Part shown: piece by piece, positions 55,139-63,578 of the stretch
Position numbering within the stretch: position 1 is the stretch's first letter
How the letters are laid out: each line of letters starts with the position of its first letter
NCBI GenBank assembly: GCA_013122435.1
Contig: WYDT01000005.1
Span: forward strand, 186,001-250,000
Direction of reading: 5' to 3'
Length of the DNA stretch: 64,000 bases
From: Chloroflexi bacterium AL-N1
Lineage (GTDB): Bacteria; Chloroflexota; Chloroflexia; Chloroflexales; Roseiflexaceae
Made by a program: the position numbers and the translations under genes
Notes under the pieces: generated by a model
Databases searched by the model: none
What the model was told of the DNA's origin: nothing
The model's input: only the letters and a program-made list of their open reading frames with translations

Positions 55139-55238
55139 AGGCGGCCTTAACTGTTCTAGTTCTTATCTTCCATGTAGCATATCATAGAGTATATAACTTG
55201 TACATAGTCACATATATTCAGACTCTAGCCTAACGTGT

Positions 55239-55244
55239 TATAAT
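55239..55244 (+). promoter_or_regulatory. -10 element of ppa
   Basis: TATAAT about 92 bases upstream of the start. A small AAGTAG/CTACTT hairpin with TTTT lies in the leader at about 55250-55270. Confidence 0.45.
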
Positions 55245-55335
55245 AGCGTTGCAAGTAGTTTTTTGCTACTTTTGGACGTATTAAAACGTGACATAATGAC
55301 AATGTACTACGTATACTCTGAGTAACGAAGGAAAG

Positions 55336-55890
55336 ATGTCCATGAATTTATGGCACGAGCTTGATCCTGGTCCAAGTATACCAAATGTTATTCATGTGGT
55401 TGTTGAGATCCCTAAGGGTTCACGCAATAAATATGAGTACCATAAGCCGACTGGGGCATTCAAGCTTGACCGTGTTTTGTATTCACCTGTCCATTATCCC
55501 GGAGATTATGGTTTTATTCCACAAACATTTTATGATGATAATGATCCGCTTGATGTCTTAGTGATGACGAATCTTCCGACATTTACTGGATGTATTGTTG
55601 AGGCACGTCCGATCGGTCTCTTCCGCATGACCGACAAGGGAGAACCGGATGATAAAGTTCTCACTGTGCTGCATTACGACCCATTTTTTTCTGATATTGG
55701 TGAATACACAGACTTACCATCACATTTTCTCAAAGAAGTAGAGCATTTCTTTACTGTGTACAAGGATTTAGAGGGAGGAAGGGTTGAACCAATTGGATGG
55801 GAGAAAGAGTCTGTTGCGAAAGAGCGTATTCGCTATGCAATTGACCATTACTGGGATATGCGTGCTGGTCGCTTAGACAAAAAAGTTTAA
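55336..55890 (+). CDS. ppa: Inorganic pyrophosphatase (family I)
   Basis: A 184-residue soluble PPase. Conserved elements are VEIPKGSRNKYEYHKPTG, DYGFIPQTFYDDNDPLDVLVM (with the metal-binding Asp cluster) and GEPDDKVLTVLHYDP. It hydrolyses pyrophosphate and drives biosynthesis. AAGGAAAG precedes; ATG at 55336 or 55342 may be the start (MNLWHELDPGP is the typical N-terminus). Confidence 0.95.
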   Translation: MSMNLWHELDPGPSIPNVIHVVVEIPKGSRNKYEYHKPTGAFKLDRVLYSPVHYPGDYGFIPQTFYDDNDPLDVLVMTNLPTFTGCIVEARPIGLFRMTDKGEPDDKVLTVLHYDPFFSDIGEYTDLPSHFLKEVEHFFTVYKDLEGGRVEPIGWEKESVAKERIRYAIDHYWDMRAGRLDKKV

Positions 55891-55992
55891 TCGCCCATAT
55901 TCATTGTACTCCATTGTCGCCTTTGATTGTGGCGACCTCTCAGATTGCCTATCCCCTGTGTCGTTGCGCTATATACTAGTAACATTTTACAT

Positions 55993-56457
55993 ATGCCGAC
56001 ACACGATCATTCCGCACGCAACACTCGACGTATCGCTTACTCTGCTGGAGGGGTTATCTACCGCGCTGGCAGGGTAGGTTTTGAAGTTGCGCTGATTGCA
56101 ACACATCAGGGAAGTCGCTGGGGGCTTCCCAAGGGACATGTACGGTGGGGGGAAAGCGCGGAAGATGCAGCGGTACGTGAGATAGAAGAAGAAACTGGTT
56201 TAATTGGCACGATTGAACGGCATCTCGCAACGATCGATTACTGGTTTCGCATTAAGAATGTACGTGTCCACAAATACGTTGATTTTTTCCTCGTGCGCTA
56301 TACGGATGGTACATTGACACCACAACCGAGTGAAGTTGACGATGTCCGCTGGATAGTATTGGAAGATGCCTGTGATCTGGTGAGTTTTGCACGTGAACGA
56401 GATATTCTGGCTCAGGTACATCAACTAAGCGACACCCAACAACTTGGTGATGAATGA
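55993..56457 (+). CDS. Nudix hydrolase
   Basis: About 154 residues from the ATG at 55993; the longer reading from 55927 adds an unlikely leader. The Nudix box GHVRWGESAEDAAVREIEEETGLIG-type region (about residues 44-66) has the full pattern REIEEETG. Its N-terminal SAGGVIYRAG and WGLPKGH suggest the Ap4A/NTP-type group. No ribosome site is clear. Its last 206 bases are overlapped on the opposite strand by the methyltransferase frame. Confidence 0.88.
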   Translation: MPTHDHSARNTRRIAYSAGGVIYRAGRVGFEVALIATHQGSRWGLPKGHVRWGESAEDAAVREIEEETGLIGTIERHLATIDYWFRIKNVRVHKYVDFFLVRYTDGTLTPQPSEVDDVRWIVLEDACDLVSFARERDILAQVHQLSDTQQLGDE

Positions 56458-57079
56458 TGTGGTTATTGTCGTTCCATGCCACTTGTGGTTTTACCATGAT
56501 ACTGTACCACACCTGATAATTACTACTTCCAGTGCAGCCAGTATCGCGCACTTGTCGACATTCAATGATATGAAATCGTTGAGTAACACGACGAAACATC
56601 TGCTCCGTGAACAGTCGTACATGGGGTAATGCTGCGTCAGGCTCACCAGCTAATGTGGCAAGCACACATACTCCTGAGGGCTGTAGAACACGTGCTATTC
56701 CTTCCATGATCAACAGTGTATCGCGTTCGGCTGTGGTGCTCGTAAACTCGTGCAACAAACCGAAACAGCAGACACCATCGAAAGATTCATTCTCAAAGGG
56801 AAGTGAGCGTGCATCGGCACACACCAGCGGAATGGTAGCAAGCGTTGATCGTGTTCTGGCCATATGCAAATCACTCATCGCGGCGTCGGCACCCACACCT
56901 CGCAAATCAGCCGCTTCAAAGAGCACTGTATCGCGCCCAACACCACACCCAAGATCTAGGATGTTCGTTTTCTGAAAGCGCGTAAAAGAGCAGACCGCCT
57001 GTTGACCACAATATGAGGCAGGTGCTGTCATTACCCGTTGATCCTCTTGGTACAATTGTTCCCAGCGAGTGATAGTCAT
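56252..57079 (-). CDS. SAM-dependent methyltransferase with an antisense-overlapping tail
   Basis: A 275-residue frame. Residues 35-150 are a class I methyltransferase: ILDLGCGVGRDTVLF (SAM-binding motif I), VCADARSLPFENESFDGVCCFGLLHEF and VLQPSGVCVLATLAG. Normal relatives end near residue 205. Beyond about residue 208 the reading runs 206 bases antisense to the Nudix gene and the sequence (His/Pro/Val-rich) does not look like a domain. The natural stop may have been lost, leaving an extended tail. The methyl acceptor is unknown. Confidence 0.75.
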   Translation of the reverse strand: MTITRWEQLYQEDQRVMTAPASYCGQQAVCSFTRFQKTNILDLGCGVGRDTVLFEAADLRGVGADAAMSDLHMARTRSTLATIPLVCADARSLPFENESFDGVCCFGLLHEFTSTTAERDTLLIMEGIARVLQPSGVCVLATLAGEPDAALPHVRLFTEQMFRRVTQRFHIIECRQVRDTGCTGSSNYQVWYSIMVKPQVAWNDNNHIIHHQVVGCRLVDVPEPEYLVHVQNSPDHRHLPILSSGHRQLHSVVVSMYHPYSARGKNQRICGHVHS

Positions 57080-57235
57080 TTCAATATATAGGTGTGATAC
57101 AGTATCTGAGCTACTTTCGCATATAGTAACACAATCATTTCATCTGTTGTCTTTCAATGGGCGTATCCAGTGGTATACTATACATATCCCGTACCATTCA
57201 GGGCAACCATATACTTCGTGTTAGGAGCATGAGCA

Positions 57236-59287
57236 GTGAAGCGCATTGTTAGCATCAGTTTAGGGTCGTCCCAACGTGATTTCCAATTTACCACATCATT
57301 ACTTGGTCAGCACATTGAAGTGCGACGTGTCGGCACCAATGGTGATGTCGCCCAGGCCGCTGCACTTGTGCGTGAATACGACGGCCAGGTTGACGCCATT
57401 GGATTAGGAGGACTTATCCCTGTCTTTCGTGTTGGCGCAGCGCATTACCCGCATAATGAGGCATTACGCATTGCTACCAGCGCTCAACGCACACCTGTAG
57501 TCGATGGAAGTGGCTTTCAGGCCACTCTGGAACGTTGGGCGGTGCAGCAGGCAAACCGTGTGCAACCAGGTATGTTCCGCTTCCGTCGCATTCTCTTGAC
57601 AAGTGGCGTTGAACGCTATGCCTTAGCCCAAGCCTTAGCGCAGTACGATGGTGAGTTACGCTTTGCCGATCCGCTGGTGCACATTGGATTGCCCTTTCTG
57701 CCTGTGCCAAAATCCATTAAGCAGCTTGAACTGTATGCTGCTACCGCGCTGCCCATCCTGGCGCTCTTGCCCTACAAAGTCCTGCATCCTGTGGGGCTGG
57801 GTCGTGAGGGTCAGGACACACGAGCAGAGGCGCTCTTTCGCTGGGCCGATATAATTGTCGGTGATTTTGCCTACATTCGTCGTTTTGCACCTCCTAATCT
57901 TCAGGGAAAAACGATTATTACTGATGATCCGTCGCTCATAGAGATTGATGATCTGCGTGAGCGTGGTGCTCAAACCTTGATTACTATGACGCCCGCATTG
58001 AGTGAATCGCATCCGTTTGTCGCAACCGATCTGTTAGAAGCCATCGCAGTGGCACTCATGGAAAGCGGCTCACACCCCACGGAAGCCGATCTCCTCGCAT
58101 TCATTGATAATGTGAAATGGCAGCCAACGGTGAAACATCTGGCACAGGAAGAGGAAAAAGCACGCTTCGCTTTTGTCATTCACCCACTCTCAACCCGTTT
58201 TATCGCCAAACATCCGGCGCTCCGCTGGACTCAATATCTACCACAAGGTATGGTGGAACGAGTTGCTGCCCAGATGCCGCCCCTCTATGTGTCACGGATA
58301 CGAGGAGTGCGTTCAAAAGCGACAGGAAAAGAAATTGAAGGGTTATTATTTTCATTGGGAGCTACTCCACGCGCATTGATGAAGAATCCTCCTTCGTTCG
58401 CATATCGACGGTTGATTCGGGCAGCACGTATGGCCGAACGAATGGGCGCAAAGTTGATGGGGCTAGGGGCGTTTACCTCTGTGGTTGGTGATGCCGGGAT
58501 TACGGTTGCACAAAAGAGTGATATTGGCATCACCTCAGGCAACTCATTGACCGTCGCTGCAACCCTCGAAGCTGCCAAGCGTGCTGTACGACTCATGGGT
58601 GGCCCCATTGATAAAGGTCGTGCGGTGGTCATTGGTGCCACTGGCTCGATTGGTTCGGTGTGCGCGCGCCTCATTGCACAGGCGGTTGGTGATATTGTGT
58701 TGGTTGCGCCACGCCCAGAACGATTGTTAGCACTCAAACAACAGATTGAGCAAGAAACCCCCAACGCACGCGTGGTGGCGACAACTCGCGCTGATGCGTA
58801 TCTGGGCGATGCTGATCTGATCATCACCACCACATCTGCCTTAACTGGCAAAGTCATTAATGTTGACAAACTCAAGCCTGGGGCTGTCGTATGTGATGTC
58901 GCACGGCCTCCTGATGTAAAAGAGGAAGATGCCCAGCGACGCCCCGATATTCTGGTGATTGAGTCAGGTGAGATTCTGCTACCTGGTGAACCAGATTTTG
59001 GCTTTGATATAGGGCTGCCGCCGGGAACTGCCTACGCGTGTCTGGCGGAAACAGCGTTACTTGCAATGGCTGGCAAATTTGAGGACTATACGCTTGGCCG
59101 CAACATTGAAATGGATCGTGTGAAGGAGATGTATCGTTTGATGAATGAACATGGGCTCGAACTGGCCGGTCTTCGTTCATTTGATCGCTACATTACCGAA
59201 GCCGACATTGCAGAAAAACGGCGGTTGGCAGATGAACGACGGCTAGCGTTGGGGTTACCCGTTTCGACATCTGTCGAAACGATGTAA
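57236..59287 (+). CDS. Two-domain protein with acyl-ACP-reductase/shikimate-dehydrogenase-like C-terminal half
   Basis: A 683-residue protein from a GTG at 57236 (TTAGGAG upstream). The N-terminal 310 residues (MKRIVSISLGSSQRDFQ; DAIGLGGLIPVFRVG; LPYKVLHPVGLGREG) look like a separate domain of unknown type. The C-terminal part has GAFTSVVGDAGITVAQ, ITSGNSLTVAATLEAAKRA and a Rossmann loop VIGATGSIGS (about 463-472), as in long-chain acyl-ACP reductases and shikimate dehydrogenase-like proteins. At the place of the acyl-thioester cysteine of cyanobacterial reductases I see no cysteine. Function is therefore open; a reductase of other carbonyl or acyl substrates is possible. Confidence 0.7.
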   Translation: MKRIVSISLGSSQRDFQFTTSLLGQHIEVRRVGTNGDVAQAAALVREYDGQVDAIGLGGLIPVFRVGAAHYPHNEALRIATSAQRTPVVDGSGFQATLERWAVQQANRVQPGMFRFRRILLTSGVERYALAQALAQYDGELRFADPLVHIGLPFLPVPKSIKQLELYAATALPILALLPYKVLHPVGLGREGQDTRAEALFRWADIIVGDFAYIRRFAPPNLQGKTIITDDPSLIEIDDLRERGAQTLITMTPALSESHPFVATDLLEAIAVALMESGSHPTEADLLAFIDNVKWQPTVKHLAQEEEKARFAFVIHPLSTRFIAKHPALRWTQYLPQGMVERVAAQMPPLYVSRIRGVRSKATGKEIEGLLFSLGATPRALMKNPPSFAYRRLIRAARMAERMGAKLMGLGAFTSVVGDAGITVAQKSDIGITSGNSLTVAATLEAAKRAVRLMGGPIDKGRAVVIGATGSIGSVCARLIAQAVGDIVLVAPRPERLLALKQQIEQETPNARVVATTRADAYLGDADLIITTTSALTGKVINVDKLKPGAVVCDVARPPDVKEEDAQRRPDILVIESGEILLPGEPDFGFDIGLPPGTAYACLAETALLAMAGKFEDYTLGRNIEMDRVKEMYRLMNEHGLELAGLRSFDRYITEADIAEKRRLADERRLALGLPVSTSVETM

Positions 59288-59344
59288 GACAAAACTGAAC
59301 ACATATACTTTGTAGCAGTACCCCGTTGTACACTGGGAGATGTT

Positions 59345-60262
59345 ATGTTACGCGGCACATTACTCTATCTATCAGACCAACCAAAGTTGAAAACGATCCT
59401 TGGTGGACCCATCGCACGTCCCATCGTTCAGCGTTTTGTGGCCGGAGAATCGTTGCAGGATGCCATTGAGTCTGGCAAGCAGATCAACGCAAACGGCATG
59501 CAGATTGCATTAGATCTGCTGGGGGAGTCGGTTCATAATGCACAGGATGCCAACGCTGCTGCGGTGCAATATATTGCATTGTTACATGCAATGGATCGTG
59601 CGGGCCTTGAGGCCTATGCATCCTTAAAGCTTACGCAAATGGGGCTTGATATTGATCCGGCTCTGTGTCTTCGCAATGTGGAGCGTATTGTGGCACAGGC
59701 GGCTGAGTTTGGCTTTTTTGTACGTGTTGATATGGAAGGATCATCGCACACACAAGCAACGCTGGATCTATTCAAGACTTTATTCTCTCGTCATCGCAAT
59801 GTTGGAATTGTGATTCAGTCTTATTTGTATCGTAGTGAAGGGGATATTCGTGAGCTCAATGTACTTGGTGCACAGGTTCGCTTATGCAAAGGCGCGTATA
59901 ACGAACCCGCAACGGTTGCCTATCCCCAAAAGGCTGACACCGACCACAACTATATACGGTTGATGCGGTTACTGCTCACCGAAGGAAACTACCCAGCTAT
60001 TGCAACGCACGACGAGCAGATTGTGAAAGAGACTACCCGTTTCGCGGCACAACAAGGTATTGGTCACGATCAATTCGAGTTTCAGATGCTCTATGGCATT
60101 CGGCGTGATCTGCAGGAACAGTTGATACGTAATGGATACCGTATGCGGGTGTATATGCCATATGGCAGCGAGTGGTATCCTTACCTGATGCGCCGCATGG
60201 CCGAACGACCAGCCAACATGATGTTTATCTTAGGGGGCATGCTAAAAGAGCGACGAAGATAG
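59345..60262 (+). CDS. putB: Proline dehydrogenase
   Basis: A 305-residue monofunctional ProDH barrel: FFVRVDMEGSSHTQATLDLF, VGIVIQSYLYRS, VRLCKGAYNEP, ATHDEQIV, FEFQMLYGIRRDLQ and RVYMPYGSEWYPYLMRR (the last containing the conserved substrate-binding Arg pair). It oxidises proline to pyrroline-5-carboxylate using FAD, passing electrons to quinone. GGGAG precedes the ATG. A strong hairpin follows. The next enzyme of the path (P5C dehydrogenase) is not in the window. Confidence 0.92.
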   Translation: MLRGTLLYLSDQPKLKTILGGPIARPIVQRFVAGESLQDAIESGKQINANGMQIALDLLGESVHNAQDANAAAVQYIALLHAMDRAGLEAYASLKLTQMGLDIDPALCLRNVERIVAQAAEFGFFVRVDMEGSSHTQATLDLFKTLFSRHRNVGIVIQSYLYRSEGDIRELNVLGAQVRLCKGAYNEPATVAYPQKADTDHNYIRLMRLLLTEGNYPAIATHDEQIVKETTRFAAQQGIGHDQFEFQMLYGIRRDLQEQLIRNGYRMRVYMPYGSEWYPYLMRRMAERPANMMFILGGMLKERRR

Positions 60263-60263
60263 C

Positions 60264-60293
60264 AACAGCGGTGTTCGTGCGAACACCGCTGTT
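60264..60293. terminator. Strong hairpin after proline dehydrogenase gene
   Basis: AACAGCGGTGTTCG (60264-60277) and CGAACACCGCTGTT (60280-60293) are exact complements of 14 bases around a tiny loop. No T-run follows, so termination is assumed from stem strength and its position between convergent genes. Confidence 0.7.
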
Positions 60294-60339
60294 ATACGAA
60301 ATAAGGTATTGATAGCACATCATCTGGTCACCATAACGA

Positions 60340-61539
60340 TTACTGATGCTTTGCTAACTCACCGTTGAGACACCGTACGGCGGCAGCACACAGAATAGCT
60401 ACGCCCTGTGACAGACAGGCTTCGTCGATGTCGAAATGGGGATTGTGATGGGGAAAGTTTAGCTGACGGGCATCATTTCGTCCACCCAGAAAGAAGAAGT
60501 TTCCCGGCACACGGAGCAAAATGGCTGAAAAATCCTCGCCGCCGGTGGTCCGAAATGTTGTATCAATATGTTCAGTGCCTAACACTTCTGCGGCTGCCTC
60601 ATAGATCACTGCTGTGGGGGCTGGTGCGTTGACGGTCGGGTCAACACCGATGTGAATGTCTACATCTGCGGTAGCGCCAAAAGCTGCCGCAACCCCGATG
60701 GCAACCTCGCGGATTCGGCGATGCAACAGTTCGCGTATCTCTTGCTCAAAGCTACGAATACTACACCGTAATGTGGCTGTTTCTGCAATCACATTGTTGG
60801 CCTGGCCTGCCTGAATGCTGCCAACCGTAATCACGCCGACTTCTTCAGGATGGAGATTTCTGGATATGATGGTTTGCAGTGCCACGACAATATGCGATCC
60901 GATCAGAACGGCATCTGTCGCCTGTTCAGGATGCGCTGCATGACCACCCCGACCATGAACAACAATCGTCGCCTCGTCTGCGGCAGCCATCATCGCGCCA
61001 CTGCGTACGACTGCTTTGCCAAGTGGCAGCAGCGATGTGACATGCAATCCCAGGGCTACATCAACATCAGGCTCTTTAAGCACCCCATCATCGATCATGG
61101 CGATGGCGCCACCGAGCCCTTCTTCGGCTGGCTGAAACATGAGTTTAATGGTACCAGGAAAGGAAGCACGATGCTTTGCTAAGATATTCGCCACGCCGAG
61201 ACCAACCGCAACGTGGGCATCGTGGCCACAGGCATGCATAACACCTGGTGTTTGTGAGCGGTACGGGACGTCGTTTGCTTCTTCGATGGGCAGTGCATCC
61301 ATGTCAAAGCGCAAAAGAACGGTTTGATCTCCTGGCTGCCCACCGTTCAACAAACCGACAACCCCTGTTTTGCCTACTCCGGTAACGACCTCGTAGCCGA
61401 GTGTGCTAAGTTCCTCAGCTACCACACGGGCCGTGCGTATCTCCTGAAACCCCAACTCTGGGTGAGCATGCAAGTCGCGGCGAATAGTTACTAATTTCTC
61501 GTGCAACTCATTTGCATCTGACAAAAAGGGTGCGGTCAT
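60340..61539 (-). CDS. M20 family amidohydrolase (hippurate/N-acyl-amino-acid hydrolase type)
   Basis: A 399-residue M20 peptidase-family enzyme. ELHEKLVTIRRDLHAHPELGFQE opens it; metal-binding motifs are HACGHDAHVA, PAEEGLGGAI and a C-terminal HHNPHFDIDE. GGHAAHPE marks the dimerisation lid. These enzymes hydrolyse N-acyl amino acids, hippurate or auxin conjugates in the cytoplasm. AAGGAG precedes the ATG. Its convergent end is the hairpin at 60264. Confidence 0.92.
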   Translation of the reverse strand: MTAPFLSDANELHEKLVTIRRDLHAHPELGFQEIRTARVVAEELSTLGYEVVTGVGKTGVVGLLNGGQPGDQTVLLRFDMDALPIEEANDVPYRSQTPGVMHACGHDAHVAVGLGVANILAKHRASFPGTIKLMFQPAEEGLGGAIAMIDDGVLKEPDVDVALGLHVTSLLPLGKAVVRSGAMMAAADEATIVVHGRGGHAAHPEQATDAVLIGSHIVVALQTIISRNLHPEEVGVITVGSIQAGQANNVIAETATLRCSIRSFEQEIRELLHRRIREVAIGVAAAFGATADVDIHIGVDPTVNAPAPTAVIYEAAAEVLGTEHIDTTFRTTGGEDFSAILLRVPGNFFFLGGRNDARQLNFPHHNPHFDIDEACLSQGVAILCAAAVRCLNGELAKHQ

Positions 61540-61639
61540 AGTATGGCTCCTTAAAGTTAGCAGAGTTTCATTTCAATGTCGTATTAAGATAACCAGTATA
61601 CTCGATAAATAGAGAGCTGGCTTGTATTATGATACAAAA

Positions 61640-61665
61640 AGCGGACGATCAACTGATCGCCCGCT
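61640..61665 (-). terminator. Terminator of the mhqD-like gene
   Basis: AGCGGACGATCA (61640-61651) and TGATCGCCCGCT (61654-61665) pair with one wobble position; on the minus strand the stem is followed by TTTT. Confidence 0.75.
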
Positions 61666-61689
61666 ACGGTCAATTTCTTTGTGCTGTCA

Positions 61690-62346
61690 TCACGACGATG
61701 GGAGGAGTGTATGAGCTATCTGTTGCACACAGTCGATTTCCTCCTGATTGATGATATGTGCCATACCAGGATAGATGCGTTCGGTCACTGTACCGCCTAG
61801 ACCACGCAATATTTCAGTGCTCTCTTGCACACGCGTCAGAGGAATGTGTGGGTCGATATCGCTACATCCTAAAAAGACGGGTGTGCCATCAAGTGAACCC
61901 GGATAGTCGCGTGGTGTTCCTTCTGGGCCGATCAACCCACCACTCAGCCCGATCACAGCACCATACCGTTGGGCATTGCGTGCTGCAAACTCTAGTGAGA
62001 GACAGGCTCCTTGCGAAAAACCGAGCAGTATGGTTCGTTCAGGTGGAATCCCCGCAGCAGCAACCTGCTCCATGATGGTTGCAATAACTGCCAGACCAGA
62101 CGACAACCCCGGCTCATTGCGCTCGATTGGGGCCAGAAAACTATAGGGATACCAGCTATTCCCCGCAGCTTGAGGGGCAAGGTATGCGATATCTGGCTGC
62201 TTCAATTCAAACGCGAGCGTCAAAATATTTTCGGCGGTGGCCCCACGCCCATGCACCATCACCATCGCAACTGGAGCGCTCTCAATCGATGCTCCAGTTG
62301 CCACAACGGTTTGATTTTGATGTGGCCCTTTTCCAGCATGCATCAT
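61690..62346 (-). CDS. Carboxylesterase/phospholipase-type alpha/beta hydrolase (MhqD-like)
   Basis: A 218-residue hydrolase with HGRGATAENIL, AAGNSWYPYSF, the nucleophile elbow LGFSQGACLSLEFA and a C-terminal GMAHIINQEE histidine. This is the small carboxylesterase class that includes MhqD of Bacillus. GGGAG precedes adjacent ATG codons at 62346/62343. It is 12 bases after the ring-cleaving dioxygenase-like gene, the same pairing as mhqO and mhqD. Confidence 0.87.
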   Translation of the reverse strand: MMHAGKGPHQNQTVVATGASIESAPVAMVMVHGRGATAENILTLAFELKQPDIAYLAPQAAGNSWYPYSFLAPIERNEPGLSSGLAVIATIMEQVAAAGIPPERTILLGFSQGACLSLEFAARNAQRYGAVIGLSGGLIGPEGTPRDYPGSLDGTPVFLGCSDIDPHIPLTRVQESTEILRGLGGTVTERIYPGMAHIINQEEIDCVQQIAHTLLPSS

Positions 62347-62358
62347 TCTTTTATCTCC

Positions 62359-63426
62359 CTATGCAAGTGTCAATGGACGAAGTGAACTTTCAATACGCGT
62401 ACGATGTTGTTCTAGCCACGGTGGCAACTGCAGGCGCTGTCCTAATGTCTCGGGTGTTTCGTCGAACGTAAAGCCCGGCCCGGCGGTGGCTAGTTCTACA
62501 ATATGGCCATCGGGATCGTTGGTATAAATACTCTTGAAATAAATACGATCCATGACTGGCGATACACGATAGCCTGCTGCGAGCAGCTTTTCACGGTAGG
62601 TGAGTTGCGTCTCCTCATCAGGAACACTCAATGCGTAGTGGTGAGTTTGCCCTGCGCCCATTCGAGCACGTCGTTCCCGCTTTGGATCACGCTCAAAGTA
62701 AGTGATAATCGTGCCAGGTCGTCCATTGTCAACCCCCCAATACCAGTGAGCTGAGTCGGGATCATCAAAGTTGGAGGTCATTTTGACGCGTTGTATGTCG
62801 AGCACATCGCTAAAGAACGCATCGGTTTGATTAATAGCGCTTCCTATAGCGGTGATATGATGCATTCCCTGTGACAGGGCCATGTCCGCTGTAATTTCTG
62901 GTACTGGTTCGGACCACGTGGTCGATTGGATGCGCTCAACATCACGATTCGCAGCTAGCATCTCCGATGGTGGCGCAAGCAAGGTTGTACCGAGTGCATC
63001 AGCAGGTTCATCGACAGTCCAGCCAGGGCCACGAGTCGCAATCTCGATAATGACGCCATCAGGGTCGCGGAAGTAAATGGAACGAAAATAGTGACGATCC
63101 AACGGGCCATCAACCGCAACACCGTGATCAGTCAGGCGACGTTTCCATTTGAGCAAGCCAGCGTAATCGGCGACATGCAGCGCAAAGTGGTGTGTGCCAC
63201 CAATGCCTGGATAGCCCTTTGGTGCAGTTGGCCATTCGAAGAAGGTAATGGCCGAACCAGGGCGTCCCAATGCATCACCAAAATACAGATGGTAGCTACC
63301 GGGATCATCAAAATTCACGGTTTGTTTGACCAGTCGCTGACCTAGAAGCTTGGTATAAAAGTCAAGGGTGCGTTGTGCGTTGGCGCTAACGAGCGTAATA
63401 TGGTGCAATCCTTGAATAGTCATCAT
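62359..63426 (-). CDS. Two-module VOC ring-cleaving dioxygenase (MhqO-like)
   Basis: A 355-residue protein made of two vicinal-oxygen-chelate halves. The first opens GLHHITLVSANAQRTLDFYTK and has KQTVNFDDPGSYHLYFGD; the second repeats with GMHHITAIGSAINQTDAFFS and KMTSNFDDPDSAHWYWG, each ending DPDGxIxEIAT/ELAT (metal-ligand Glu). The family includes the MhqO-type extradiol-like enzymes that act on hydroquinones and related electrophiles. AGGAGA precedes the ATG. It lies between a WrbA-like and an MhqD-like gene. Confidence 0.9.
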   Translation of the reverse strand: MMTIQGLHHITLVSANAQRTLDFYTKLLGQRLVKQTVNFDDPGSYHLYFGDALGRPGSAITFFEWPTAPKGYPGIGGTHHFALHVADYAGLLKWKRRLTDHGVAVDGPLDRHYFRSIYFRDPDGVIIEIATRGPGWTVDEPADALGTTLLAPPSEMLAANRDVERIQSTTWSEPVPEITADMALSQGMHHITAIGSAINQTDAFFSDVLDIQRVKMTSNFDDPDSAHWYWGVDNGRPGTIITYFERDPKRERRARMGAGQTHHYALSVPDEETQLTYREKLLAAGYRVSPVMDRIYFKSIYTNDPDGHIVELATAGPGFTFDETPETLGQRLQLPPWLEQHRTRIESSLRPLTLA

Positions 63427-63478
63427 CGGTCTCCTTTTTATTTAGCTACGGTTTTCAGCCATTACTCGATCCATAGTC

Positions 63479-63515
63479 AACGCCGTGGATCTGATTCAGA
63501 TTTGTCCACGGCGTT
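63479..63515 (-). terminator. Hairpin between wrbA and mhqO-like genes
   Basis: AACGCCGTGGA (63479-63489) and TCCACGGCGTT (63505-63515) are exact complements over 11 bases. No T-run, so it may be partial or act as a processing site in the operon. Confidence 0.6.
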
Positions 63516-63578
63516 CATACAATCGTTTATCTTTTATTTTTTATCAACATAAATAGCAACTACATCTGAGTCGCTGAT

